Origin: Carya illinoinensis
Lineage: Eukaryota; Streptophyta; Magnoliopsida; Fagales; Juglandaceae
Direction: 5' to 3'
NCBI RefSeq assembly: GCF_018687715.1
Contig: NC_056764.1
Span: forward strand, 4,900,501-4,964,500
Length of the DNA stretch: 64,000 nt
In this document: positions 10,310 through 21,831 of the stretch, piece by piece
Numbering within the stretch: the stretch's first letter is position 1
How the letters are laid out: every line of letters begins with the position of its first letter
The notes under the pieces: generated by a model
What the model was told of the DNA's origin: nothing
Seen by the model: the letters and a program-made list of their open reading frames with translations, nothing else
Database searches by the model: none
Position numbers and translations under genes: made by a program

Positions 10310-12129
10310 CATGCATGTATTCATGTACATACATAGCTAGGGTAAGAGATTAGTGCTCAAAATTTTAAGATCGATGTGCTTTTCTTGATCTTCTTTTGTC
10401 TTCTTTTTCATATCAATATATGGCTTTGCATGTCCAAGTTCAGACATATATAAATATATATATATATATAATATGTTCATTGATTTTGAGTAGAAGCAGC
10501 TGAATTTGAGCTCTAGCTCCAAACTCATAAACTACTGTTCAAATAAACTGTAGCAGATGGTGGAAGAAGATTTACAATTACAGGAAGATGATCTGCAAAA
10601 TGGAAAAAGATGCATCTTTTAATTCGAAGATTAAGGGCATGCATGCCTAGGGTGACTGCAGCTTCCTACAAATTTTTTGCATTCATTTTCCTTTCCTTTG
10701 GATGAGTTGACTAGATAAAATCATGAAAGTCTCCTGTCCTTAATTTTTTACAAAACCATCAGAACGCGTGAACTTGAGGACTAAGCAATGGCTTACACGC
10801 CTGGATGCCTTGCTTACACGCAGAACCTAAGTCTTCCTTGACTAGTTGTTAACAAGTAATTATTTTCCAAGTCATGGATTCAGACCTTTGACTGTACAGC
10901 TAGCTTTCATCACGATAATCTGCTTGTCTATTCATGTGATTGATACGAAATATTCTTCGATGAAAATGATAAATATACAATACTTTTCATAATATATTTC
11001 ATAATTATCTTTTAAAATAAGAGATATTATTATAAAATATCATATAAAAATATCCTCATTTTATATCATATATTGTGAAAAGTATCATTACTCGTTAGTC
11101 ATTACATAGAAAGAAAGGAATTAAATTAACAACAAGAATTAATTTTGTTTTGCACTTTTCAAGTTTCAGATACACGTACAGAAAAGTTCAGCCGGATATA
11201 ACCAGAAGCAATATTTTTCACATTCATTCAATAAATCATTTGGAGTTACATAGGGCTGTCATTACTTCTAGTTCTAGCACAAATACCAATTTTTTTTAAC
11301 TAATAGATAAATAATATTTATAATTATAGAGTGGACAAGCACTACGTATTGATTTTTAAAAAAATAAGTAAATATAAAAGATTTTACATTAAAAATTAAT
11401 TTTTTTATATAAATTTTAGATTTTTTAAAAAAGAAATACGTAAGATTTATATATTTTAAAATTATAAATATTAATTCTCTTGAATAATTAACATTTGCTC
11501 CGGTCCTCGCAAACTACGGCCATATTAATTTCAAACCAAGCAAGTGGGCGGTGGAGCTACATATGATAAGGAATTAAATCAAATCAGTGCATAAAAAATG
11601 TCGTATTCTATCAATTTTTTAAAAGGAATATTTTAATGATGAATCAGCACCTTATTAATTTGTCCAGATTGAGATTCACAAGTTCTTGTGCTTTTTTTAA
11701 GAAATGACTTTGTTATAATTTGAATCAGTCTCTTCCCTTATAAATTTTGTATTTTTTCTTTTAATTTTTAAATATTAATTAGTATTTTATTTTATTTTTT
11801 AATGTTCAAAAATTAAAAAGAAACGAAACTGGGACGTCGACAGGCCAGAAAAAAATGATCAGCACGAGGAGGACTAGGTACGCCGTGTGAACTAGATCAC
11901 TTGGCCTCATTTGATGGTTCCGCAATAATTCTATTCGATGACTTTTATATCACGAATTATTTATACAGTATAATTTAATTTAAAAGATAAATTTTAAATT
12001 TTAAATATTATAAATTAAATTATGTCATTTATATATATAATTAATATGTAGTATAAAGACTTTTGAAAAGTACTATTTAACCAAAAATTCCTTTTTAAAA
12101 ATAGAGACATATCAAGTGAATTGAAATCT
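10310..12129. other. Long AT-rich intergenic stretch
   Basis: It holds the 3' region of the small gene, a TA microsatellite near 10455-10470 and low-complexity AT-rich sequence. No reading frame or RNA gene was recognised. Confidence 0.5.
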
Positions 12130-12480
12130 CTTTTAGTTACACATATGAGATGAGATGAAAAATCTGTGAATAATAGTGAGATAATAGTGAAATAATTTAA
12201 ATTAAAAGTTTTATAGAATATTGAAAAATGATAGAGAAAAAAATTAAATAAAACTTATAAAGTTAAAAGAGGGTTAGAATATAATTTTTTTAATATTATT
12301 TTTATTTTAGAAGTTGAAAAATAAATTATTTTTTATGTTTTATTTGAAAGTTTGAAAAAGTTGTAATGATTAAGTAATAATTAAATAAAAAAATTTTAAA
12401 AATTAAAAATTTGAAATTAAAAAACTGCTTGTATTTGAATGGTATTTATGTATTGATCAGATCAAATAAAATAATTTAAA
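12130..12480. repeat. AT-rich MITE-like copy A
   Basis: Contains GAGATGAGATGAAAAAT near one edge, the AATTAAATAAAA core, and the TTTGAAAAAGTTGTAATGAT phrase near the other. The same order of phrases recurs at 22800, 59125 and 60215, and inverted at 43440. No coding capacity. Exact ends were not determined. Confidence 0.65.
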
Positions 12481-12854
12481 ATGTTTGTAAAACCAAACCG
12501 AGTCATGAGATTAAGCATTATCCTAAATAAAAGTTTATGAATTTGTCGACTCTATACTCACCCGACAAATTATTTACTCGAATCTGCCACTTATATGCGA
12601 TAGATTCGAACAAATAATTTATACAATATATATTATACTAGCATGTTCTGGTTCATTAAAAAAGAATAAGAAGAAGAAGAACCGCTGGCTAGTACCATCT
12701 CCTAGCTAGAGAATTAAAATATATATTAAGAGTGATCATTAGAGAGTATTTTAATTTTAACCCCCAAAATAATTGCATTTAGCCTAAAACCAAGTCAATG
12801 TGCCACGTATGAACGTACAAGTCTCATTGACTTCTTGCATAAGATAATGATCAA
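12481..12854. other. No gene seen
   Basis: AT-rich spacer between MITE-like copy A and the element that hosts the MULE. No reading frame of note. Confidence 0.4.
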
Positions 12855-13120
12855 AGTTTTGAATATAAACACTGAAATGAAATATTTCGATATAAAGTAT
12901 CATTTCGAGATAGTCGGTATATAAATAAATTATATATAAATATGTATATATATAAATTATAAATAATCTGATCTGAATTGAGAGTAAAAGATAAACTTGT
13001 AATTTGAAGAAAAAAAAGAAAGACCGAAGTAATAGTTGGTATGAGCCTATATATAAACCGGTAGAGATCGAAATATCGGTTCGTATGACCAGTACAAAAC
13101 ACATAAAATATCTGTACCGA
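12855..13120. mobile_element. Left half of an older small element that hosts the MULE
   Basis: From GTTTTGAATATAA at about 12856 the sequence is rich in CGGTATA, ACCGGTA and TACCG phrases. Continuing across the MULE insertion, 21779-21831 carries ACCGATACAGTACCG and ends TTTAAAATAC, roughly the inverse of the left edge. Together they could form a small terminal-inverted-repeat element of about 320 bp. The final 9 bp, 13112-13120, are one copy of the MULE target duplication. Confidence 0.4.
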
Positions 13121-13182
13121 GAAAAAGTCTACTTGCAACCGCTCGCGTAACCCTCGCGTAACCCCCGTGTCCTACGTGGCAA
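13121..13182 (+). repeat. MULE left terminal inverted repeat
   Basis: Begins GAAAAAGTCTACTTGCAACCG and continues through two CGCGTAACCC blocks to CCTACGTGGCA. The reverse complement of 21709-21778 runs in the same order with mismatches and small indels. A palindromic AACAGCGTCGTTTTC block follows just inside. Confidence 0.85.
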
Positions 13183-13281
13183 ATAAATGAAAACAGCGTC
13201 GTTTTCATTTTGAGAGAAAAACAACCCCCAAGCCCAACCCCGTACTCGATTTGAATTCATTTATTTCAGTTTCCCTTTTCG

Positions 13282-13634
13282 TTTCACTTTCTCCCTCTCC
13301 CGAAGACCCTCCTCACCGCGACCCTCCATTTCCATCGTCGTCCAGATCCTGCCTTCCATCCAAACCGAGACCTATTGTTCTATCGTTTTGTTTGTTCTTT
13401 GATCGGTATGTTTGTTCTCTGTCTTCATCCTCTCCGAAGACCCAACAACTGGTTCACTTTTCATTTCACTTTCTCCCTCTCCCGAAGACCCTCCTCACCG
13501 CGACCCTCCACTTCCACCGTCGTCCAGATCCTGCCTTCCATCCAAACCGAGACCTATTGTTCGTTCGGTTTGTTTGTTCTTTGATCGGTATGTCTGTTCT
13601 CTGTCTTCATCCTCTCCGAAGACCCAACAACAGG
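13282..13634 (+). repeat. 182-bp tandem duplication in the MULE left arm
   Basis: Two near-identical units begin TTTCACTTTCTCCCTC at 13282 and 13464. They are pyrimidine-rich and GC-richer than the flanks. They probably belong to the promoter or leader of the GRF gene. Open frames here are by-products of the repeat. Confidence 0.9.
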
Positions 13635-13726
13635 TAAACTTGCAACCGGTCGTACCGAATACCGACGAAACACAGATCCCCGGCGACCTCCACCAGATCT
13701 GGAATGTGAAGACCACATAGCACCGA

Positions 13727-13766
13727 AACCCTAACCCTAACCCTAACCCTAACTCTAACCCTAAAT
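13727..13766 (+). repeat. Interstitial CCCTAA repeats in the MULE left arm
   Basis: About six units of CCCTAA (one reads CTCTAA) follow CCGAAA. The unit is the six-base form, as at 1452. Short AACCCTAA motifs are known in plant 5' leaders (telo boxes), and this tract lies where the GRF gene leader would be. Confidence 0.85.
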
Positions 13767-13979
13767 CAGGTTATTTTTCCCCCTTTTAATGTGTTTTGGT
13801 GTACCGATTTCTGATTGGGCTTTTTTGTTATATATTTATGCTCTGATAAATAGGCTGATTGTCTAATTTTTTTTTGAAATCACGTTATTTTTCCCCATTT
13901 TAATGTGTTTTGGTGTATCGATTTCTGATTGGGCTTTTTTGTGATATATTTATGACAATGATAAATAGGCTGATTGTTT

Positions 13980-14850
13980 ATTTATTTTTTGATATGTATG
14001 TGAGCTCTGATTAAGAAGCTGATTGTTTATATTTTTATTGGTAAGTTCTTGAGCTCTGATTAAGTCCATGATTGTTTATTTTATTTTGTTATGTATTTAG
14101 AATCTGATAAAGAAGCTGGTTGTTTATATTTTTAAGTGGTAATAATTGGGTACTTATTAAGTCCATGATTCTTTATTTTATTTTGTTATGTATTTAAGCT
14201 CTGATTAAGTCCATGATTGTTTATTTTATTTTGTTATGTATTTAGAATCTGATAAAGAAGCTGGTTGTTTATATTTTGGATCTGGTAATAATTGGGTACT
14301 TATTAAGTCCATGATTCTTTATTTTATTTTGTTATGTATTTAAGCTCTGATTAAGTCCATGATTGTTTATTTTATTTTGTTATGTATTTAGAATCTGATA
14401 AAGAAGCTGGTTGTTTATATTTTTAAGTGGTAATAATTGGGTACTTATTAAGTCCATGATTCTTTATTTTATTTTGTTATGTATTTAGAATCTGATATCA
14501 TTAGCTGGTTGTTTATATTTTTATTGTTATGCTTTTGAGCTCTGATTAAGTCCATGATTCTTTATTTTATTTTGTTATGTATTTAGAATTTGATATCATT
14601 AGCTGGTTGTTTATATTTTTATTGTTATGCTTTTGAGCATAACATTAAGTCCATGATTCTTTATTTTATTTTGTTATATATTTAGAATCTGATATCATTA
14701 AGTCCATGATTGTTTGTTTTTTTTTTCTGTTATGTATTTGAGATCTGATTAAGAAGCTCTGATTACCATTATGATTCTTTATATTTTTCTTCCTATATTA
14801 GTTTGAGCTCTAATTAAGAACCTAACATATTGTTTATATTTTTCTTCCTA
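13980..14850 (+). repeat. AT-rich minisatellite in the MULE left arm
   Basis: Units of about 145 bp recur at 14101, 14246 and 14392 (each starting AATCTGATAAAGAAGCTGG). Each is built of about 48-bp subunits around CTGATTAAGTCCATGATT. Partial units continue on both sides. It probably lies in a leader intron of the GRF gene. Confidence 0.88.
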
Positions 14851-15638
14851 TATTTTTGAGCTTTGATACTCTGGTGTACATTGTGAATCATCATAAAGAA
14901 AAATTACAGTCCAAATCAGAGGTGAAAATCACTCTGAATCCCCCTATTTGACCTGATGTTTTTTGTTTTCTGAATTTCTATTTGATGAGCCGTAAAGTCT
15001 GAGGTATGTGTATTGGCTGATTGTTTTACACTCGTTTGTTTCTTTAATGTACATTGGTGCAATTGGATTGAGGATGACTACCATTGGTGCAATTGGACCT
15101 TGGAGCAAGGGGAATATCAACTAACTCCTTCTAATGTTGGTAAAAAAGTTATACGTCAAGGCGTTATTTCTTTGTAAAGTATTTAGATGTGTCGCACACA
15201 GATCAGTTATTATGATTATTGACTAATTACGTTAAGTGGAACTCATGTTTTTCAAAGTTGATTGGATAATTGGGTACTTAATTGTTCTAATAATCATTGC
15301 AGGTTTATACATATTAGTGCAAGGAACATATTCTCATTTGCACACCTTGCTGTCATCTTCCCCAAGTATATTATTTAGCATATTCTTTACCGTTTCAATA
15401 TTAATTCTTCTCTTTTTTGGTTTATAAGTAAAGCTTTAATGGTATGCCACTTGTGATGTTGTGATCTTCCTATATGTGAAACATAATTCTCGTTTACTTT
15501 GTTGGGACTGCTACATTTAGCTGTTACTGAATTGTTGGAATTGATATGATTTTCTTCACACATTGGATATTATGGACTGAATTTCTTGGTACTGCCTCTC
15601 TTCTATTTGAGCTGATGTTATTTTGGTTCATGGTAGAA

Positions 15639-16174
15639 ATGTCATCATCATCATCATCAACATCAATGTCTTCCTCTTTTGCTAAACATACCTCAAGTCA
15701 AGCTCTGTGCTTCTGTGAGGTCAAACCCACATTGAAGTACTCAACTACGGCAAAAAATCCTGGACAAGCCTTCTTAGGGTGTCCAAACTATAACACAGAG
15801 GTAATGGATAGCTCATTCTTGTACGTACATTAAGGTTTTCTTATCTGCATTCATTAATATTCTTGGCCTTGTATGCTCAGGGATTACCATTCTGCAAGTA
15901 TTTCAAATGGGCAGATAATAATCAAGTAATTGAGCTCCAAATCCGAGAAAGAATTGATGAGCTGCTACGGAAGGAGAGAGATCTCGAGAAGATAGTCGAG
16001 CTGCTAGAAAAGAGGGAAATTGACCTTCGCAAGATGGTGGATCAGCTCGAGACGGAGTTGGTGCGTCATGCACAACGTTCTCAAAGGAAGTGTTTAGTGT
16101 CACGGTTCTTGGGGATGTATTGGGCTGCTGCATTAGTACTCTGTTTTCTTTTTGGACGTTGGCTTCTGTTTTGA
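15639..16174 (+). CDS. GRF zinc-finger, coiled-coil, tail-anchored protein carried by the MULE
   Basis: A two-exon gene of 151 residues: exon 1 is 15639-15800, exon 2 is 15881-16174, with an 80-bp phase-0 GT-AG intron. After a Ser-rich start comes a GRF-type zinc finger with ligands C24, C26, C48 and C59, including the NPG turn (40-42) and a final FKW (62-64). Next is a charged helix (about 70-118, heptad-like Leu/Ile with Glu/Arg/Lys), very likely a coiled coil. The C-terminus ends in one hydrophobic segment (about 128-151). GRF fingers bind nucleic acid in other proteins; a membrane-anchored plant type exists (At4g04775-like, from memory). Zinc ligands and frame are intact. It faces the transposase convergently, so it sits where mudrB lies in MuDR. 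A frame opens upstream at 15546, but the ATG at 15639 gives the usual compact start. Confidence 0.82.
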
Positions 16175-17315
16175 GCCTTCCTGTTAACTTTAAGTATTTT
16201 GAGTGAATGGGATTACCCGTTGTTGGCTTATGCAATATTTTGGAAGTCAGAATGTTTGTAGGCTTTTGTACTCTAGACTTGGAATTGGGATTAGAGTAAC
16301 CCACATTGTAATTACACATTGAAGTTGTTTGGTGAAGTTGGAACTCATGTTTGTAATTGGTCTTGTAATGTTAAGATCCCTTCTCAGCTCTGTAAATATT
16401 CTCTAATTGGTAGCTGGGCACATAAGAACTTCTCTAGATTTTATAACAGGACTAGTAGAACATGTATTTTTCATGCAAGTTTGTTCTCTAGCCTGTCCTG
16501 TGAATCCACCTGCCAAATGATGCAATAAGTGCAACAAAAACAAACTTACCCAAATTCAAAACTCTTCCCGTATCCGTGTTGTTCTCTTCTGCCATTAAAC
16601 CAATCATGCTCTCGACCTGCATGCAACTTATTGCCAGCGCACAGACCCAGGATTAAAGTAGTCGAATTACCTCCAATTGAACGTAGTTCATCAATTGGAC
16701 TACGATTTATGTTTACACAACAATAACTCTTATTTGAACACAGCTGGGCAGCGCCCAGACATCATTCCATACAAGCTTGAATATGGAAACCATCTTCCTC
16801 ATTAAACTTCTAATGTCATTACAAGACCAATTAAATATCATTCCAATAGCATTAAATCTGCCCAAAATACCATGACACGCATAAATCTGGAATCTTTACA
16901 CTTTCTTTACAATTTATCAACATAACCACCAAAATCTGAAAATTCTATGCCATAATAAATTGCATTAGACTTCCATCCAAAGTCCTATACATACCCATAA
17001 AATCTATAAATAGATACATATTAAAAAAGTCATCAACTTCCCTTCTCCCACTTTTACGTGACTTCTGAAATAGCTCTACCTCAAAACTGCTCCCAACATA
17101 CTACCAACTATGCAGCAGGTTCCATTGGTCCTATGAATTCAATGCCAAATGAGATTGTCGTTAGAAAGTTCCTGCATATTAATCATAAATTTCTACCAAA
17201 CCATACACACCAAACTAGCCGACTTTCTTTACAATTGTAATTGACACAAATGTTGAAGTAAAAGTAGATGAAGAAGATGAATACTTCGCAATATGGAAAA
17301 ATTACACACTAGTTG
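16175..17315. other. Space between the two MULE genes
   Basis: Convergent 3' regions of the GRF gene (plus) and transposase gene (minus). Only short frames are present and no domain is recognised. It should hold both poly(A) sites; none could be fixed. Confidence 0.5.
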
Positions 17316-20300
17316 TCATTGCTGTGGTTGTGATCCATCAAACTCAACGTGTAGCGGTTGTGATCCGTCCAATCCAAATTCCATCTGTAATTAATAACAA
17401 CTAGTGTATTAGCAACTAGTGTAGACGACAAATGTCATTAAAATAGCATTAAATTACGGGGATCCACTTACACTTTGTTGAGTTTGAATCACTGGATCTG
17501 TTGATTGGGTTCCCCTAATGTCATATGCTAGCGACCTGTCTGGAATAGCCTGATGTGGCAAAATTTCGTAAAAAGTACAGCAATAGACTTAAAAATAGTA
17601 CAATAAAATAAATAACAAACTTATTTATTTTACATGCACGTGTCCAATATTGGAGACGTCCAAATCGGAGGGGCCAAATAAGCTCCTGCAAGTGTCCACA
17701 CCATGGGTATCGTCTCCATCCCGCTAATAAAATATGGAAGTAATTAATAACAAATCTGGATGCGGGATTAAATGCAAGAATGTAATTTTACTTCAATGCA
17801 CCTGTTTTCATTTTCCCTTTCCCCGCGCTTTCTTCGTTTTCTCTTTAACTTTTCTCAGCTCTTTCTCCATCCTAGATGCTCTCCTTATAGATGGGGGCCT
17901 GCCTTTCCCTCGAACTATCTTTGGACTGAGTACTTGAGTTGAACTTCCAGTGGTAGCTGCACTTTCCTTTGTCATGCCACCAACATTTAAACAATTTTCA
18001 GCTAGCGATGGGGGTTCTTGGGTCTCAGAGTACAGGTCAATCATTGCATGCAACTTAGTTGTTGCATCCTCAGTATGCTTTTTTGAACCCGCAGCACAAG
18101 TAATCATTTTATAACAAATATTCAACAGACTTGAAAATCTATTAGCATCTTCCCGCACCTCGCCTGCGTCATAGCTGCTGTTAATTAACGTGTATCTTCT
18201 TTTAATGTCCTTCCTCCATCGATCTAAAATGTACTGTTGTGGCATTGTCTTAATCCCGTTACATTTGAACACAACGAAGATGTGCCGGCACACTATCCCC
18301 CTCATTTCAAATAAACCACAAGAACATTTCGCGACACCATCTTCCTCATTAAAATCTACTGAGCGTGTCACTTGCTTCGTAAAATCTTCAACACGAACTT
18401 CATCCTCTACCAAATAGGTCTTCACAGTACCCTCTCTTCTATGTAAAACTGGGTCCAAGTCGATAATGCCGGTAAGCTGGATCTGAACTTCCCTGAATTT
18501 AACATTTGTATACAAATCTTGATATCTCTTTTCAATAGGCGATCTAGAGATGCAAGGAATTGTGAGATTAAATGAGTGGAAGTCAGCGACATTTTCGTTC
18601 TCAATTTTCTTTTTCAGGGCATTATCGTACTAATTGACAAACTCTTTCAAGTTCGTCTTAGCATAAACGTAACCATCAAAAAAGGCATTCATGCTCTCGC
18701 TTCGCTGCGTAGTACTCATCCCAGCCCAAAAAATGTCTTTCAAGAAGGCCGGTACCCAATGGCAACGCTCAGTGTATAAACTCTGCAACCAGACATTATC
18801 ATGCAAGTTATACGTGCTGATCATCTCATGCCAAGATTTTTCAAACTCTTTCCGCTTTTGTGTGTCATAAACACATTTCATCAGTGCAATTTTCATGCCA
18901 CTTTTGTAGGAACCATAGCATCCAAGCTTTTCTGGGACTTTCTTCAGGATATGCCATAGGCAAAATCTATGGCGGCTTTTTGGAAAGATAATTGCAATTG
19001 CATTTTTCATGGCTCTATCTTGGTCAGTGATAATAGCCTTCGGCGCGACACCATCCATACACTGCAACCAAGTTTGGAATAACCACACGAAGGTATGTGT
19101 ATCCTCAGATGAAATCAAACCAGCTCCCAACAAAATTGACTGCCCATGGTGGTTTACACCAACAAATGGTGCGAAGGGCATCCTATATCAGTTCGTCAAG
19201 TATATGGTGTCGAAGGTTACCACATCACCGAAATATTGGTATGCAGCTCTACTACGGGGATCTGCCCAAAATACATTCTTTAGCCTCCCGTCATCGTCCA
19301 GGTCCATCAGTGCAAAGAACCCCGGATTTTTGTACTGCATTCGTAAAAAGTAGTCTCGAAGTGCTCCGGCACCACCTGCGCCCAGTCGTAGATGCCTAGC
19401 CTTGTTGATGTAGTTACGACAGTCTTTTTCCAAAAACGGGAGGTTCTCAAATCCACCTGCGCCTACAACCAGAGATCCGAAGCTCTTATTCATTCGGATT
19501 CCAGCCAAATCATTTGTATCTAGAACTCTTTTGACAGATTCACTCACTTCTCGGTTACATCGAAAGAAGCGGGATTTCTTCGGACTGAGGCCGTGATTGT
19601 GGATATTATGAACTGTAGTCAGCCTAAACTTTCCATCATCAGCTTTTAAGGCATTTATTTTGGCCTTACACTCCGTCTTTCCTGTCGGACGTGGGTTGGA
19701 GACATTCAAGAGTCTATTCCTTGCCTTCCCACCACGGGCACAGGCAAGGGTGACATATCTAACAGTCTCATCCTCTCCCCTCTCACTTCTTTTAGTCATC
19801 ACCCCAAACCCGCTTTTCTTACCATATTCTTTATAATAACTGATTAAATCTTCTAGGGAATTAAACTCCATCCCCGACATTGGCTCATCAATGTCATCCA
19901 TTTGTGTCTTCTTAGATGTTCCTGCACTGCCAGACTCGGTTTCTTGTTCATCTGGAATATCAAAATTAACTTCTTCAACTCTAGAAGATGTACATGGCGA
20001 ATCAGTCTCCTCCCCAACTACATATCTATTATCCTCTGTACCCTGAAATCTGCTTGTAGCGGAGCTTGTATTGATGTCCGACAACTGCCCTTCCATGCCA
20101 TGTTGAATTGGATAACTAGCATTCTGGCAAAAAGGAAAAACAAACACAATTAAACTCTTGACACAAACCAACTTAGTAAAATATAACAGAAAACATGACA
20201 CCACCACCTGTAGGTTGCTTGGATATTGGTTGGCATCGAGAAAGGCCGGTGACCACGCAGGCACTGGTCCATAGTAACCGTGAATTGGTATGTTTGGAGA

Positions 20301-20474
20301 AGTTGATGGTATGTCCTAAAATGAAATACTTTCAAATAGTTGATGTATTTTGAAAATAAAAGTCAACTAATATCTACTCTACCATGGATTGATATATTAA
20401 ATGAAATTACATACGGATTCGGGATTTGAGCTAGAGGGTCTTAGCGTGCTAGGATGTTCTTTTCCTTTTTCCAT
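17316..20474 (-). pseudogene. FAR1/MULE transposase gene with three in-frame stops
   Basis: The gene for the element's DNA-cutting transposase, related to the FAR1/FHY3 (FRS) proteins. Six exons join in phase: 20474-20415, 20315-20208, 20123-17802, 17723-17634, 17549-17472, 17384-17316 (908 sense codons if stops are counted). The FAR1 DNA-binding domain starts about codon 141. The MULE catalytic domain has likely acidic residues D361, D423 and E484. A SWIM zinc finger has C656, C658, C668, H670. A basic tail follows. Three stops interrupt the one frame: TGA at 19188-19190 (codon 368), TAG at 18630-18632 (codon 554) and TGA at 17808-17810 (codon 828). No frameshift is needed anywhere and all splice sites fit, so decay is recent or limited to nonsense changes. 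The exon models are inferred, not transcript-based. Confidence 0.87.
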
Positions 20475-21360
20475 GCTGAGGGGAAGATAATGCAGCTTCT
20501 CAATAGCAATGGATTGTATAACATAACATCCAACCACATTAAAATCTACAAACTAGTATGTCAGACATTTTGGACCACCAATCACCAATCCATTAGCACC
20601 AACTTCTAGGGGTATAGAATTTGGTTATTTACCACAAAAAAATAAAAGACATGCTCGATACTTGGGATTCAATCCCAACCCAGGTATAAGTTTAATTAAA
20701 TCCCATAAATGGGAACAAACTGTCAGAATACTAAATTGCCTATATTTCTTTCCTAAGGATCGAAAATATTCGGTTGGATGATCATAAAAGCATTGAAGAA
20801 ATGAGTGATACCGTGGGGTCGTGATTTTCAATTAAGATCCATGTGCATTTTCATTTTATTACTTATCACCAACTGTATAACTCACAACATAAAAGATATC
20901 GATAGCATACTCATCAGAAGACCCAAAATCAGAAACAATTTAAACAAACACATTACATAAGTCTCAAAGAGTAAAACTGACATCACAAACAACTGGACAA
21001 AGCAGTAAACATAAATAGCATAATGCCTACGGATACGGAAAGAAAACAATAACTACTATTTTACCTCAATTCAGGTTACTAGAAATATTTTAAAAACAAG
21101 TCTTTTATTCTATTTTCAAAACCATAAATTCAGGTTACTATATTTTCAATAGGACAAAAAAAGTAGACTGATATAAAAGAAATTGAGCAAAAGAAAAAAC
21201 AAACACTTACATTAGAATTTGAGTTCTGAAGGGTGAATGTTTATAAGATCCCCAGAACCTACGTACTTGAATCCAAAAAGGAACTATATTTACTTATCCC
21301 AGACAGAATCTTGAGACTAAAAAGATTTTGTAAGAACGAGATATGGAGGTAAATAACAAC
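20475..21360. other. MULE right arm, leader side of the transposase gene
   Basis: AT-rich sequence between the transposase start and the GA-rich tandem repeats. It presumably holds promoter and leader on the minus strand. No additional coding exon was recognised. Confidence 0.45.
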
Positions 21361-21612
21361 GAGAGAGAGAGTTTCAGAGCTCGGTCGGAGAGAGAGAGTT
21401 TCAGCTCAGCTCGGTCGGAGATAGAGAGTTTCAGAGCTCGGTCGGAGATCCAGGGAGTTTCCAAACGCCTAAATGCACCGCATACACAGACGGAATCGGA
21501 GAGAGACACGGTTTCAGAGCTCGGTCGAAGAGAGAGAGTTTCAGCTCGGTCGAAGAGAGAGAGTTTCAGCTCGGTCAGCTCCGAGCTCGGTCAGAGAGAG
21601 AGGGAGTTTCAG
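21361..21612 (-). repeat. Subterminal tandem repeats in the MULE right arm
   Basis: Around ten imperfect copies of GAGAGAGAGTTTCAGCTCGGTC, some lengthened to TTTCAGAGCTCGGTCGGA. The GC content and CGGTCG phrases contrast with the AT-rich interior. They lie about 170 bp from the right tip, on the promoter side of the transposase gene. A role as repeated transposase-binding sites is possible but unproven. Confidence 0.85.
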
Positions 21613-21708
21613 AACTTTGTGGTTCTGGGTCTGCACTTTCCCTCCCATTTTCCTGCATATTTCAATCGGCCTCTTTTTTTTTTTTTTTTTTTTAAATTAT
21701 TTTTTTAA

Positions 21709-21778
21709 ATGACGTGGCAGTGCCACGTCAGACGGTTCCGCACCAGTTACGCAACGGCGGTTGCAAATAGAAGAACTG
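21709..21778 (-). repeat. MULE right terminal inverted repeat
   Basis: Ends ...CGGTTGCAAATAGAAGAACTG directly before the 9-bp duplication. Its inner part includes a near-perfect palindrome, GACGTGGCAGTGCCACGTC. Read in reverse it matches the left end in block order. Confidence 0.85.
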
Positions 21779-21831
21779 CTGTACCGAACTAATGCATATA
21801 CCGATACAGTACCGTATTTAAAATACTAACA

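Larger units (their letters stand above)
13121..21778. mobile_element. Complete two-gene Mutator-like element (MULE)
   Basis: An 8658-bp element. A perfect 9-bp target duplication, CTGTACCGA, lies at 13112-13120 and 21779-21787; nine bases is the hallmark of Mutator-type transposition. Imperfect terminal inverted repeats share CTAYTTGCAACCG, a CGYGTAAC block and a YACGTGGCA block. Inside are two convergent genes: a GRF zinc-finger protein (plus strand, 15639-16174) and a FAR1-type transposase (minus strand, 17316-20474). Different tandem repeats sit behind each end. The gene layout parallels maize MuDR, a comparison from general knowledge. The transposase has three in-frame stops, so this copy is probably not autonomous. 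Confidence 0.9.

Noticed and set aside
13251..13720. Open frames of 69-128 codons
   Set aside because: Generated by the 182-bp tandem duplication in all phases; Ser/Pro-rich without a domain.
13727..13766. Telomere or chromosome end
   Set aside because: Only about 40 bp of six-base units, inside a complete transposon and flanked by ordinary sequence on both sides.
15236..15427. Hydrophobic 63-codon frame upstream of the GRF gene
   Set aside because: Starts from a GTG and is AT-rich; probably chance sequence in a leader intron, though a membrane peptide cannot be excluded.
15546..15638. Longer N-terminus for the GRF protein
   Set aside because: The added residues are hydrophobic and unlike the family; the Ser-rich start at 15639 is the usual form.
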